DNA of 64,000 bases from Phenylobacterium sp. Root1290. Lineage in GTDB: Bacteria; Pseudomonadota; Alphaproteobacteria; Caulobacterales; Caulobacteraceae. Location of the stretch: NCBI RefSeq assembly GCF_001425305.1, contig NZ_LMEE01000002.1:692191-756190 (forward strand), read 5' to 3'. A model generated the notes under the pieces. That model ran no database searches, was not told the origin of the DNA, and saw nothing but the letters and a program-made list of their open reading frames with translations. The position numbers were made by a program, and so were the translations under genes. Shown here piece after piece: positions 8,851 through 17,435 of this stretch. Every line of letters starts with the position of its first letter. Within the stretch, counting starts at the first letter, position 1.

Positions 8851-9864
8851 TTAGCTCCAGACCCGGAAATGCTTCGAGAGCTTGAGGCCCTGACGTTGAT
8901 AGTGTGAGCCATTGTCGCCGTAGAGACGGGCAGGTTTAGCGGTCAGCGGCTCATAAACCAGCCGAGCGACGGTCTGGCCGTCCTCGAGCAGGAAGGGGGT
9001 CTCGTGACTGCGGACCTCGAGCACGCCGCGCGAGCCTACGCCGCCGGCCTCCTCCGTGCCGAAGCCGGGGTCGAAAAAGCCGGCGTAGTGGACGCGGAAC
9101 TCGCCGACAGACGGATCGATCGGGGTCATCTCGGCCGCTTGCATGACCGGGATCTCCACGGCTTCCTTCGAGGCCAGGATGTAGAACTCGCCCGGATCAA
9201 GCAGGAGCTCTCCGCGACGCGGGATCAGCGGCTCCCAGAAGTCCTTGGGATCGTGGCCGTCCACATGATCCATATCGACGACGCCGGCATGGCGGCGAGC
9301 GCGGAACCCGGCGATGCCGTCGGTGAGATCGACGCCGACGCTGCGGATCGAGAGCTTCGGCGGCTCGCCGCGCTTGAGGCGCAGCTGGTTCAGGCGCGTG
9401 GAGGTGCGCACCAGAATCGAGAAGGTCTGCGGCGCGATCTCGATGTAGGTCGGGCCGGTGTAGCCCTCGGACACATCGTCAAAGGCGACGGAATTGTTGG
9501 TCAGCAGCCGCACGAACACGTCGACGCGGCCCGTCGAGCTCTTCGGGTTGGCGCGGGCCGAGATGCCCTTGGGCAGGGCCAGCGCTTCCTGCAGCTCGGC
9601 GATGTAGACGCAGCCCCGCTCCAGCACGGCGCCCTTGGTCAGGTCGAGCTCGTGCATGGCCACGTCCTCGATGCGCTGAGGCACGGTGCGGCCAAGCCCG
9701 GGCAGGAACGAGGCCCGCACCCGCCAGGCGCGCGCGCCAAGCCGCAGGTCGAGGCTGGCCGGCTGGACCTGGTCCTTGTCGAAAGCGCGGGAGGACGTGA
9801 TGGCGCCCGCGGCGATCAGGTCTTCGATGGATTGGGAGGGCAAGATGCCGGGGGCGTCGTTCAT
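8851..9864 (-). CDS. dcd: 2'-deoxycytidine 5'-triphosphate deaminase (two-domain form)
   Basis: Converts dCTP to dUTP for thymidylate synthesis. This is the long alphaproteobacterial form, with two dUTPase-like domains in one chain (337 residues versus about 190 for E. coli Dcd). ATG 9864 gives MNDAPGILPSQSIEDLIAAG; an upstream in-frame ATG at 9900 looks less likely. Recognisable blocks include ARANPKSSTGRVDVFVRLL, which holds the nucleotide-binding Ser/Arg region, and HYAGFFDPGFG in the second half. It is divergent from metZ across about 138 bases. Confidence 0.92.
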   Translation of the reverse strand: MNDAPGILPSQSIEDLIAAGAITSSRAFDKDQVQPASLDLRLGARAWRVRASFLPGLGRTVPQRIEDVAMHELDLTKGAVLERGCVYIAELQEALALPKGISARANPKSSTGRVDVFVRLLTNNSVAFDDVSEGYTGPTYIEIAPQTFSILVRTSTRLNQLRLKRGEPPKLSIRSVGVDLTDGIAGFRARRHAGVVDMDHVDGHDPKDFWEPLIPRRGELLLDPGEFYILASKEAVEIPVMQAAEMTPIDPSVGEFRVHYAGFFDPGFGTEEAGGVGSRGVLEVRSHETPFLLEDGQTVARLVYEPLTAKPARLYGDNGSHYQRQGLKLSKHFRVWS

Positions 9865-10002
9865 CGCCGCGACACTCGCCGTCCGCCCCGAGTCTGGCAA
9901 GGCTCGACGCCCGCTTCCGCTGCAAGCTGCGGCAGATTTTCACTGGTGGCGGAGGCCGGGGCCGGGGTTTAGAACGCCCTGCCCAAGCTGAAAGGAACCA
10001 CC

Positions 10003-11187
10003 ATGGCCGAAGACACGCGCGACTGGGAGCTCGAGACCAAGCTGGTGCGCGGCGGCCTGGCGCGTACGCCCTACGGAGAGATCTCCGAGGCCCTGTTCCT
10101 GACCCAGAGCTTTTCCTACGAGAGCGCCGGCGCGGCCGACAAGCGCTTCTCCGGCGAGGAGCCGGGCTTCATCTACCAGCGCTTCGGCAACCCGACGACG
10201 CAGATGTTCGAGGACCGCCTGGCGCTGCTGGAAGGCGCCGAGGTCTGCCGCGCCACCGCCTCGGGCATGGCCGCGGTGCATGTGGCGCTGCAGGGCCTGG
10301 TGCGGGCCGGCGACCACATCGTCGCGGGCCGCGCGCTGTTCGGATCGTGCCGCTGGATCCTGTCGGAGTGGATGCCGCGTTTCGGGGTCGAGGTGACCTA
10401 TGTGGACGCCACCGACCTGGACGCCTGGAAAAACGCGGTACGCCCCAACACCAAGGCCTTCCTGGTCGAGAGCCCTGCCAACCCGCTGCTGGAAGTGACC
10501 GCCATCGGCGCCGTGGCCGAGATCGCGCATGCGGCCGGCGCCAAGCTGGTGGTCGACAACGTGTTCGCCACGCCGGTCTTCCAGAAGCCGCTGGCCCTGG
10601 GCGCCGACATCGTCGTCTATTCGGCGACCAAGCACATCGACGGCCAAGGCCGGGTGCTGGGCGGCGCGATCCTGGGCGCCGAGCAGCTGATGACCGAGTC
10701 CTACAAGGACATCCTGCGCCACACCGGCCCGGCGCTGTCGCCGTTCAACGCCTGGGTGCTGCTGAAGGGCCTGGAGACGCTGGAGCTGCGCGTCACCCGG
10801 CAGGCCCAGAACGCCGCCAAGATCGCCGACGTGATCGCCGCGCACTCGAAGGCCAAGAAGGTGCTCTATCCGACCCGCCCAGATCACCCGCAGGCGGCGA
10901 TCATCGCCAACCAGATGACCGGCGGCGGAAATGTCGTGGCCTTCGACCTGGGCAGCCGCGAGGCGGCCTGGCGATTCCTGGACACGCTGGAGATCGTCGA
11001 CATCTCCAATAACCTGGGCGACGCCAAGTCGATGGCCACGCACCCCTGCACCACCACCCATCGCTCGATGCCGGAAGCCGAGCGGCTGGAAATCGGCCTG
11101 ACTGAGGGCTGGGTGCGGATGAGCGTCGGCCTCGAAGGCCCCGGCGACCTGACCCGCGACGTCAACCGCGCGCTGGACGCGGCCTAA
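10003..11187 (+). CDS. metZ: O-succinylhomoserine (or O-acetylhomoserine) sulfhydrylase
   Basis: PLP-dependent Cys/Met-metabolism enzyme making homocysteine directly from an acylated homoserine and sulfide. The PLP lysine is in YSATKHIDGQGRVLGG; ESPANPLLEV and the Asp of VVDNVFATP are also visible. At 394 residues it is full length. The start is preceded by GAAAGGAA. The MetZ assignment implies succinyl substrate, but MetA in this window (52256-53182) carries the residue associated with acetyl-CoA use, so the true acyl donor is open. The last 26 bases overlap the convergent hydrolase gene. Confidence 0.92.
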   Translation: MAEDTRDWELETKLVRGGLARTPYGEISEALFLTQSFSYESAGAADKRFSGEEPGFIYQRFGNPTTQMFEDRLALLEGAEVCRATASGMAAVHVALQGLVRAGDHIVAGRALFGSCRWILSEWMPRFGVEVTYVDATDLDAWKNAVRPNTKAFLVESPANPLLEVTAIGAVAEIAHAAGAKLVVDNVFATPVFQKPLALGADIVVYSATKHIDGQGRVLGGAILGAEQLMTESYKDILRHTGPALSPFNAWVLLKGLETLELRVTRQAQNAAKIADVIAAHSKAKKVLYPTRPDHPQAAIIANQMTGGGNVVAFDLGSREAAWRFLDTLEIVDISNNLGDAKSMATHPCTTTHRSMPEAERLEIGLTEGWVRMSVGLEGPGDLTRDVNRALDAA

Positions 11188-12250
11188 GCTCAAGCCAGTC
11201 GAGGATCTCGCCGCTCATTTCCACCGGATATGTGTGGGCGAGGTCCTTGATCTCCCGGTAGGCGACCTCGGCGCCGGCGTCTTGCAACGCCTGGACGGCG
11301 TCGCGCGCCATATCGACCGGGAACATCCAGTCGAGCGCGCCATGCACGACCTGGATCGGCAGTCCATGCAGGCGGTCGCCGTAGGCCGCCTGGGCCAGCA
11401 TCGGGTGGAAAGCCGCGGCCACGGGCGCCAGATGCGTGAACGGCGAGCGCGGCTCTAGCCCGCTGACATAGCTGAAGGTGCCACCGTCGCTCATGCCGGT
11501 GAGCAGCAGGCGGCCACGGTCCAAATTCCACCGCGCCCCGATCTCGGAGACGATGTGCGCCAGGTTGGGGGTGTCGAAATCCGGCCCCGAGAGCGCCCAG
11601 GTCTCGCCGGCGGCGGTGGGCGCGACCACGATCGCGCCGCGGCTGCGGGCGGCCCGCAGCCAGCTCCAAAGGAAGGCGCGGCCGTTGCCCGAGCCGCCGT
11701 GCAGCGCCACCACCAGGGGCCAGGCGCGGTCCGCGGAGTAGTACTCGGGCACATAGAGGGAGAAGGCGCCCCGCGCGCCGGGCTCGCCGCCGGCGTGCAT
11801 GACCCCGGTATGCGGCGCGGGCGTATGGAAGCGCGCCTGCAACGCCGCGTCGCCGCGCATCGCAGGTTCGAGGAAGTAGCGGTTCACCGGCGGCAGGAGA
11901 CCCGCGAGAGGATAGAGCGCCTCTTGCGCCCGCGGCCCGTGGCGCAGTCCCCGGAAGGCCTGGATCACATCGCCCGCCGCCACGCCGGCGCGCAGCTCCT
12001 CAAACCCGGAGAGGACGGCGAGTCCGGCTTCCTCCAGCGGCTCACGCAGGGCGAGGATCTGCCCCCGCCAATGGCCCATCCGCTGCAGCGGACCGCGCAG
12101 CGCCTCCTCCGGCGCGCCGACTGCGGCCAGCAGTCCGGGCAGGTCGGGCGGGTTCAGTCGCCGAGCGATGAAGGCGAGCGCCTCCAGCGCCCCCAGCAGC
12201 GCGCCGGTGAGCTCGGCCAGTTCCTCAAACTCGGTGTCAGCGTCTTGCAT
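11162..12250 (-). CDS. Alpha/beta-hydrolase (phospholipase/carboxylesterase-like)
   Basis: 362 residues. The first about 150 are a helical region I do not recognise. The C-terminal alpha/beta-hydrolase domain starts near FSLYVPEYYS and has an oxyanion block VALHGGSGNG, nucleophile motif GMSDGG, the Asp in HGALDWMFP and the His in DLAHTYP. It resembles PHB-depolymerase/phospholipase-type serine hydrolases. No signal peptide is visible. Its 3' end overlaps the metZ coding end by 26 bases, tail to tail. Confidence 0.85.
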   Translation of the reverse strand: MQDADTEFEELAELTGALLGALEALAFIARRLNPPDLPGLLAAVGAPEEALRGPLQRMGHWRGQILALREPLEEAGLAVLSGFEELRAGVAAGDVIQAFRGLRHGPRAQEALYPLAGLLPPVNRYFLEPAMRGDAALQARFHTPAPHTGVMHAGGEPGARGAFSLYVPEYYSADRAWPLVVALHGGSGNGRAFLWSWLRAARSRGAIVVAPTAAGETWALSGPDFDTPNLAHIVSEIGARWNLDRGRLLLTGMSDGGTFSYVSGLEPRSPFTHLAPVAAAFHPMLAQAAYGDRLHGLPIQVVHGALDWMFPVDMARDAVQALQDAGAEVAYREIKDLAHTYPVEMSGEILDWLELRPRPARG

Positions 12251-12280
12251 GTCGCCATAGTCGCGTCAGAAGGCGAAGGC

Positions 12281-12315
12281 GTCATCCCGGTTTCGGCGCA
12301 GCCGAAGACCGGGAC
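12281..12315. repeat. 35-bp intergenic palindromic repeat, copy A
   Basis: Stem arms CCCGGTTTCGGC and GCCGAAGACCGGG enclose GCA. The same 35 bases occur, exactly and in inverse orientation, at 40541-40575. It lies between the hydrolase start and the hslO stop. This looks like a REP-type dispersed hairpin; it may also act in transcript ending. Confidence 0.85.
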
Positions 12316-12337
12316 AGCTATGAACGACGGCGGAGAG

Positions 12338-13243
12338 CTAGAGCGTGCCCGGGTCGATGGCGTAGGTCGTCGAGCAGTACTCGCAGGTGACGCGGATCTG
12401 GCCGTCATCCTCGACCATGTCGGCGCGCTCTTCCCCGCCGAACGACTTCAGGACCGTCTCAATCCGCTCCTGCGAGCAACGGCAGAAGGCCTGCAACACC
12501 TTCGGCTCGAAGACCCGCACGCCGTCCTCGTGGAACAGGCGGAACAGCAGCGTCTCGGCCGAGATCGTCGGATCGAGCAGTTCGTCCTCGCCGATGGTCT
12601 CGAAGAAGGCCTGGCTGCGCACCCACGGTTCGGCGGTCGAGCCGCGGGCGTCATCCTCGGCGATGTTCTGGATCAGCATGCCGCCGGCGCGCCAGTGCGG
12701 CCCCTGACCGACATCGGCCTGGCCGACCGCCAGCCGGACGCGGGTCGGGGTCTGTTCGGACTGGGCGAAATACTGTTCAGCGCACAGGGCCAGCGTCTCG
12801 CCCTCGATGGCGGTCACGCCCTGATAGCGATCCATGTCAGGACCCTGGTCGACGGTCATGATGAACACGCCGCCGCCCAGCAGGCTCTTGGCGCCGGGGC
12901 GTGCAAAGCCGGTGGTCAGCTTGGCGACCTCTTCCTCGTCGAACCGGCAATAGCCGCGCAAAGCGCCCGAGGTGTCGTAGTCGACGACCACATAGCGCAC
13001 CGGGCCGTCGCCCTGGGCCTGGACGATGAGCCGGCCGTCGAACTTCAGGCTGGACCCCACCAGGGCGGCCAGCGCGCAGGCCTCACCGAGCAGGTTCGCG
13101 ACCGGCTCGGGATAGGCGTGGCCGGTGAGGATCTGATCGACGGCGTCGCCGAGGCGGACAAGGCGGCCGCGCACGGCTTCGCCCTCGATCTGGAACGGGG
13201 CGACGATGTTGTCGGGGATGGCGTTCATGACGGTGTCGGACAT
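12338..13243 (-). CDS. hslO: Hsp33 redox-regulated holdase chaperone
   Basis: Cytosolic chaperone activated when oxidation releases zinc from four cysteines. All four are present near the C-terminus as FCRCS and CEYCS. The N-terminal domain contains IVQAQGDGPVRYVVVDYD and the linker SLLGGGVFIMTVDQG. ATG 13243 gives MSDTVMNAIPDNIV and 301 residues, the usual length; the longer frame to 13330 would overlap argF. Same strand as argF, with the start 68 bases past the argF stop. Confidence 0.95.
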   Translation of the reverse strand: MSDTVMNAIPDNIVAPFQIEGEAVRGRLVRLGDAVDQILTGHAYPEPVANLLGEACALAALVGSSLKFDGRLIVQAQGDGPVRYVVVDYDTSGALRGYCRFDEEEVAKLTTGFARPGAKSLLGGGVFIMTVDQGPDMDRYQGVTAIEGETLALCAEQYFAQSEQTPTRVRLAVGQADVGQGPHWRAGGMLIQNIAEDDARGSTAEPWVRSQAFFETIGEDELLDPTISAETLLFRLFHEDGVRVFEPKVLQAFCRCSQERIETVLKSFGGEERADMVEDDGQIRVTCEYCSTTYAIDPGTL

Positions 13244-13311
13244 GGTGGCGGCATATAGGGAGGCGAAACCGAAGTTGCGAGCTTCAGCGCCCGCCTCCCG
13301 ATGACGCGGCT

Positions 13312-14247
13312 TCAGATCGCGCCGAAGCACCAGGCGAGGATCGACTTCTGAGCATGGATGCGGTTCTCCGCCTCGTCCCAGATCAGCGATTGCGGGCCGT
13401 CGATGACATCGTCGGTGACTTCCTCGCCACGGTGAGCCGGCAGGCAGTGCAGGAAGACGCCGTCCTTGGCGGCCAGAGACATCAGGTCGCCGTCGACCTG
13501 ATAGGGCTCCAGGGCCTCCATGCGCTCGTCGTGGTCGGTGTCGCCCATCGACACCCAGGTGTCGGTGATCACGCAGTCGGCGCCGCGCACCGCCTCGCGC
13601 GGATCATCGGTGGTGAACACCTGGCCCTGCAGATCGGCGGCGCGAGCCAGATCCATCAGGTCAGGGTGATAGAGCGCCGGGCTGGCGATGTTCAGCTTGA
13701 AGCCGAGCTTGGGCGCGGCGTGGATGAAGCTGGAGCAGACGTTGTTGCCGTCGCCGACCCAGGCGATCGTCCGACCGGCCAGCGGGCCGCGATGTTCCTC
13801 GAAGGTCATCAGGTCGGCGATGATCTGGCAGGGGTGGCCCTTGTCCGACAGGCCGTTGATGACCGGCACGGTGGAGGCGTAGGCCAGCCGCTCGACGTCA
13901 TCGTGGCTGTTGGCGCGCAGCATGATCGCATCGACCATGCGCGAGAGCACCTTGGCGGTGTCCTCGATCGTCTCCCCGCGGCCAAGCTGCATGTCGTTGG
14001 CCGTGGAGATGATCACGTCGCCGCCCAGCTGGCGCATCGCGGCGTCGAACGAGAAGCGGGTGCGGGTCGAGTTCTTCTGAAAGATCATCGCCAGGGTCCG
14101 CTCGCGGGCGGGGGCGTCGGCGTCGAGACGGCCCTGGGTCCAGCCGCGGCGCGCGGCCTTGCGGGCCTTGGCGTCGTCAAGAATGGCGCGCAGGTCGGAA
14201 GCTTCGATCTTCCAGAGGTCGACAAAGTGTCTGACAGGTTGGGTCAT
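13312..14247 (-). CDS. argF: Ornithine carbamoyltransferase
   Basis: Makes citrulline from ornithine and carbamoyl phosphate in arginine synthesis. The carbamoyl-phosphate motif STRTR is in [22 protein letters not shown] carries the catalytic Cys and DTWVSMGD is the ornithine-site SMG loop. Full length at 311 residues. It lies downstream of argD on the same strand, with a palindromic repeat between them, so the pair is an arginine operon continuing toward hslO. Confidence 0.97.
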   Translation of the reverse strand: MTQPVRHFVDLWKIEASDLRAILDDAKARKAARRGWTQGRLDADAPARERTLAMIFQKNSTRTRFSFDAAMRQLGGDVIISTANDMQLGRGETIEDTAKVLSRMVDAIMLRANSHDDVERLAYASTVPVINGLSDKGHPCQIIADLMTFEEHRGPLAGRTIAWVGDGNNVCSSFIHAAPKLGFKLNIASPALYHPDLMDLARAADLQGQVFTTDDPREAVRGADCVITDTWVSMGDTDHDERMEALEPYQVDGDLMSLAAKDGVFLHCLPAHRGEEVTDDVIDGPQSLIWDEAENRIHAQKSILAWCFGAI

Positions 14248-14262
14248 GTTGCGATCCTAAAC

Positions 14263-14355
14263 CCGCTCATCCCCGCGAAGGCGGGGACCCAAGCTGCAAC
14301 GCCGAGGCGATGGGCTTGGGAGTCGGCTTGGGTTCCCGCCTTCGCGGGAATGAGC
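14263..14355. repeat. Palindromic repeat pair between argD and argF
   Basis: Two arms of about 32 bases, 14263-14294 and 14324-14355, are near-perfect inverted copies. Each contains its own inner hairpin around CCCCGCGAAGGCGGGG or the equivalent CCCGCCTTCGCGGG. The whole could fold into a long cruciform or hairpin of about 30 bp with a 29-base loop. It resembles dispersed intergenic repeats of alphaproteobacteria and lies inside the argD-argF transcript, where it could affect mRNA stability or readthrough. Confidence 0.85.
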
Positions 14356-14368
14356 GGTGGAATGGGGG

Positions 14369-15598
14369 TCAGGCGGCGGACTTGGCCTTGGCGCGGGCGA
14401 CTTCGCAGGCGCGTTCGAGCTTTTCGACGGCCTCGCGAGCTTCCTCGATGGTCAGGTTCAGCGGCGGAAGCAGACGCACGCAGTTGTCGCCGCCGCCGGC
14501 CACCAGCAGATGCTGGTCGCGGGCATGCTGCATGAACTCGCGGTTGTTGGTGGCGAGCTTCAGGCCGATCAGCAGGCCCTTGCCGCGGATGTCGAGCACG
14601 ACGTCCGGATAGCGGTCCTTGAGGCCGTTGAACTGCTGGGTGAAATAGCCGGCCAGCTCGCGGACATGGTCCATCAGCTCGGGCTTGGACAGCTCCTCCA
14701 TCGAGGCCAGGCCGACGGCCATGGCCAGCGGGTTGCCGCCGTAGGTCGAGCCGTGCGAACCGACGGTCATGCCGGCGCCGGCCGCGGCCGAGGTCACGCA
14801 GGCGCCGATCGGGAAGCCGCCGCCCAGGGCCTTGGCCAGGGCCACGATGTCCGGCTTCACGTCCTGCGCCCATTCCCAGGCGAACAGCTTGCCGGTGCGG
14901 CCCAGGCCGCACTGGATCTCGTCGAGGATCAGCAGCGTGCCGGTCTCGTCGCAGAGCTGGCGCATCTGCTGGAGCTGCTGCTCGGTCAGGGCGCGCGCCC
15001 CGCCCTCGCCCTGCACCGGCTCGACGATGATCGCCGCGGTGGTCGGGCCGACGGCGGCCTTCAGGGCCTCCATGTCGCCGAACGGCAGCTGCACGAAGCC
15101 GGGCATGCGCGGGCCGAAGCCCTCGAGGTAGGCGGCGTTGCCCGAGGCGTTGACGGCCGCCAGCGTACGGCCGTGGAACGAGCCGTCGAAGCCGATGATG
15201 TCGATGCGCTCAGGCGCGCCCTTGGCCCAGTGATACTTGCGCGCGGTCTTGATCGCGCACTCGATCGCCTCGGCGCCGGAGTTGGTGAAGAACACCTCGT
15301 CCAGGCCGGTGAGGTCGGTCAGCATCTTGGCCAGCTTTTCCTGGCCCGGGATCTGGAAGACGTTCGAGACGTGCCAGAGCTTCTCGGCCTGGTCCTTGAC
15401 CGCCTGAACCAGTTTCGGGTTCGCGTGGCCCAGCGCGTTCACCGCGATGCCGGCCATGCAGTCGAGATAGGCGTCACCGTCCGTGGTGAACAGGCGCGCG
15501 CCCTCGCCTCGTTCGAACGCCAGCGGAGCGCGGTTGTAGACGCCCATGATGTGGTCGCTGGGAACGGTCGCGGCTTGCTGCGCGGTCTTTTCAGTCAC
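14369..15598 (-). CDS. argD: Acetylornithine aminotransferase
   Basis: PLP-dependent class III aminotransferase of arginine synthesis; many homologues also act on N-succinyl-diaminopimelate in lysine synthesis. Visible: LILDEIQCGLGRTGKLFA and the PLP lysine in IVALAKALGGGFPIGA, plus GSHGSTYGGNPLA. At 409 residues it is full length. It is the first gene of the argD-argF run. Confidence 0.95.
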   Translation of the reverse strand: MTEKTAQQAATVPSDHIMGVYNRAPLAFERGEGARLFTTDGDAYLDCMAGIAVNALGHANPKLVQAVKDQAEKLWHVSNVFQIPGQEKLAKMLTDLTGLDEVFFTNSGAEAIECAIKTARKYHWAKGAPERIDIIGFDGSFHGRTLAAVNASGNAAYLEGFGPRMPGFVQLPFGDMEALKAAVGPTTAAIIVEPVQGEGGARALTEQQLQQMRQLCDETGTLLILDEIQCGLGRTGKLFAWEWAQDVKPDIVALAKALGGGFPIGACVTSAAAGAGMTVGSHGSTYGGNPLAMAVGLASMEELSKPELMDHVRELAGYFTQQFNGLKDRYPDVVLDIRGKGLLIGLKLATNNREFMQHARDQHLLVAGGGDNCVRLLPPLNLTIEEAREAVEKLERACEVARAKAKSAA

Positions 15599-15772
15599 GG
15601 GGATTGCCCTCCGAAAACATAAGCGTCCCCGCGGCCACGGCGGCGGGGACTGGAAGGCTTGGCGTTTTCCGCTGGGAACGGCGGTCTGTCAATGACCGGT
15701 TCTGTGAAGCTTCGTGGACCGCACGTCTACGCGGGTCCATGTTTGGCCACGTTTGTCCCCGAGGAGCACCAG

Positions 15773-16183
15773 ATGAAGCCGATTTACGCCCTCGCCCCGC
15801 TCGTCGCCCTGACCCTCGCCGGATGCGCCTCGATGGAACCGCCGACCGCCGCAAAGGCCCAGATCACAGGGTCGGTGATCTATCGCGAGCGGATCATGCT
15901 GCCGCCGACCGCGACCGTGACGGTGACCCTGGCCGACACCTCGCTGATGGATGCCCCGGCCAAGGTGATCGACACCCAGGTGCTGACCGGCGGATCGCCG
16001 CCCTACAAATTCACGCTGAACTTCGATCCGGCGAAGATCGTCGAGAACCACACCTACACGGTCTCGGCGCGGATCGAGGTCGACGGCAAGCTGCGTTTCA
16101 TCACCGACACCCACACGCCGGTGATCACCCGCGGCGCTCCGACCCACGTCGAGATGATCGCCGTAGCCGTTCCGCAGAACTAG
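15773..16183 (+). CDS. YbaY-family lipoprotein
   Basis: 136-residue exported lipoprotein. The N-terminus MKPIYALAPLVALTLAGCAS has a lipobox ending at Cys20. The mature part is one YbaY-type beta domain beginning ITGSVIYRERIMLPP, with DTHTPVITRG near the end. Function is not known for the family; it is thought to be an envelope protein. ATG 15773 is preceded by GAGGAG, which decides this start over an upstream in-frame ATG at 15659. It is convergent with the VOC gene at 16185. Confidence 0.87.
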   Translation: MKPIYALAPLVALTLAGCASMEPPTAAKAQITGSVIYRERIMLPPTATVTVTLADTSLMDAPAKVIDTQVLTGGSPPYKFTLNFDPAKIVENHTYTVSARIEVDGKLRFITDTHTPVITRGAPTHVEMIAVAVPQN

Positions 16184-16184
16184 C

Positions 16185-16700
16185 TCAGACGGGCGGCGGG
16201 CCGGCGAACATCTGGCCCGCGACCTGGGGATTGTAGAAGGCGAGGTAACGCGCCGTGCCCTCGGGCGGCAGCACCTCGACCAGGACGCGGTTGTCGACCC
16301 ACAGCTCGACCAGGTCGAACACCCCGCCCCGATCGCAGTGGACGGCGCGCCAGCCTGCGGCGCGGCCCAGTTCGATGATCTCAGCCGCGCTCAGCGCCGT
16401 CGTCACCGCCACGTGCAGGCCGCTGGCGGAGCGATCGTCGCCATCCTGACGGATCTGGGTTTCCCAGGGCATCGTTTCCGGCCCCTGGGCCGAGCGGGCC
16501 GGGTCGCGATCGCCGCTGCCCAGATGATGGGCGGTGGCCGCAGGTACGACCTCGACACCGACGCCGGACCCGTCGCGGGCGATGGCGACCCAGGCGCCCG
16601 GCACGACGGGAAAGGGCATCACCTCGCCGTCGATGATCTTGCCGAACAGTTCGGCCGTGGCTCGGGTGTCGCGGGCCGGAATGGAGAAATGAGCGATCAT
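16185..16700 (-). CDS. VOC-family protein
   Basis: 171-residue VOC/glyoxalase-fold protein starting MIAHFSIPARDTRATAELFG. The chosen start (16700) overlaps the stop of the TetR gene by four bases (ATGA), so the two are translationally coupled. The TetR protein may therefore control or sense something linked to this enzyme or binding protein. Substrate unknown; a possible resistance or detoxification role is only a suggestion from the pairing. Confidence 0.82.
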   Translation of the reverse strand: MIAHFSIPARDTRATAELFGKIIDGEVMPFPVVPGAWVAIARDGSGVGVEVVPAATAHHLGSGDRDPARSAQGPETMPWETQIRQDGDDRSASGLHVAVTTALSAAEIIELGRAAGWRAVHCDRGGVFDLVELWVDNRVLVEVLPPEGTARYLAFYNPQVAGQMFAGPPPV

Positions 16701-17341
16701 GGCTTGCTCCGGGTTGTCCCGCCTTTGGCGGGCTTGAGAGGCGCCGCGCCACGGCGGCGAAGATCGGCGAGCAGGGTCTCGACCGCCCAGGCGCCCGCGT
16801 CGGCGGCGCGCTCGCCGGTGACGTCCCACTGCTCGCGCAGCGAAATCCAGCCATAGGCCGAGTAAATCAGTTGCAGCATGCCGGCCGCCTTCTCCTGCTC
16901 ATCGGCAGGCAGGTCGGGCGCGGCTTCGGCCACGGCCGCCAGGAACGCCGCGCGGCGCGGTTCATTCAGGCTCTCGCGCATCTCCCGGCCCTGCTGGCTG
17001 GTGACCGCAGCAACGATGTGCGCCGGCGCGGCGTCGAAGGTCGCATATAGGGCCGGAAGCTTGGCAGAGATGTCGTCGGCGCTCTCGGGCATGCCCACCG
17101 TCACGCCGTTGCGCCGGTTCAGCCACTCCCAAAGCCCGCGCATCAGCAGATCGCGGCTGGGGAAGTGGCGATAGACGGTCACCTCGGTCACGCCGGCCGC
17201 AGCGGCGACGGCGCGGTTGGTCACCAATTCCACCCGCCCCTCGGTCTGCAACAGGTCGGCCATGGCCGCCAAGATCCGCTCCCGCGTGGCCTCGGCCTGC
17301 TCCTGACGCAGCCGTGAATTATATGTTCTCACCTCTAACAT
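16697..17341 (-). CDS. TetR/AcrR-family transcriptional regulator
   Basis: 214-residue one-component regulator. The N-terminal HTH spans about residues 14-60 and includes TNRAVAAAAGVTEVTVYRHF, the conserved TetR recognition-helix pattern. The C-terminal ligand domain is helical and not assignable. First gene of a two-gene unit with the VOC protein. The ATG at 17341 lies about 40 bases from the terminator hairpin of the upstream ABC permease gene, so its promoter must be in that short gap. Confidence 0.92.
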   Translation of the reverse strand: MLEVRTYNSRLRQEQAEATRERILAAMADLLQTEGRVELVTNRAVAAAAGVTEVTVYRHFPSRDLLMRGLWEWLNRRNGVTVGMPESADDISAKLPALYATFDAAPAHIVAAVTSQQGREMRESLNEPRRAAFLAAVAEAAPDLPADEQEKAAGMLQLIYSAYGWISLREQWDVTGERAADAGAWAVETLLADLRRRGAAPLKPAKGGTTRSKP

Positions 17342-17381
17342 GATGATAGTTCGTATTACATCAATATAGATGGTGCAACAC

Positions 17382-17411
17382 GAAAAAGCCCTCCCGGGCG
17401 GGGAGGGCTTT
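17382..17411 (-). terminator. Rho-independent terminator after the ABC permease gene
   Basis: The arms GCCCTCCC and GGGGAGGGC form a strong hairpin, followed on the minus strand by a run of five T. It ends the permease transcript and insulates the TetR gene downstream. Confidence 0.85.
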
Positions 17412-17435
17412 TGGAGCGCGGCGCTGGCCGGCGGC

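Noticed and set aside
9965-10002. SAM-II riboswitch before metZ
   Set aside because: AAGCTGAAAGGAACC is only vaguely like the SAM-II 3' end, and the P1 stem and pseudoknot partner are not visible.
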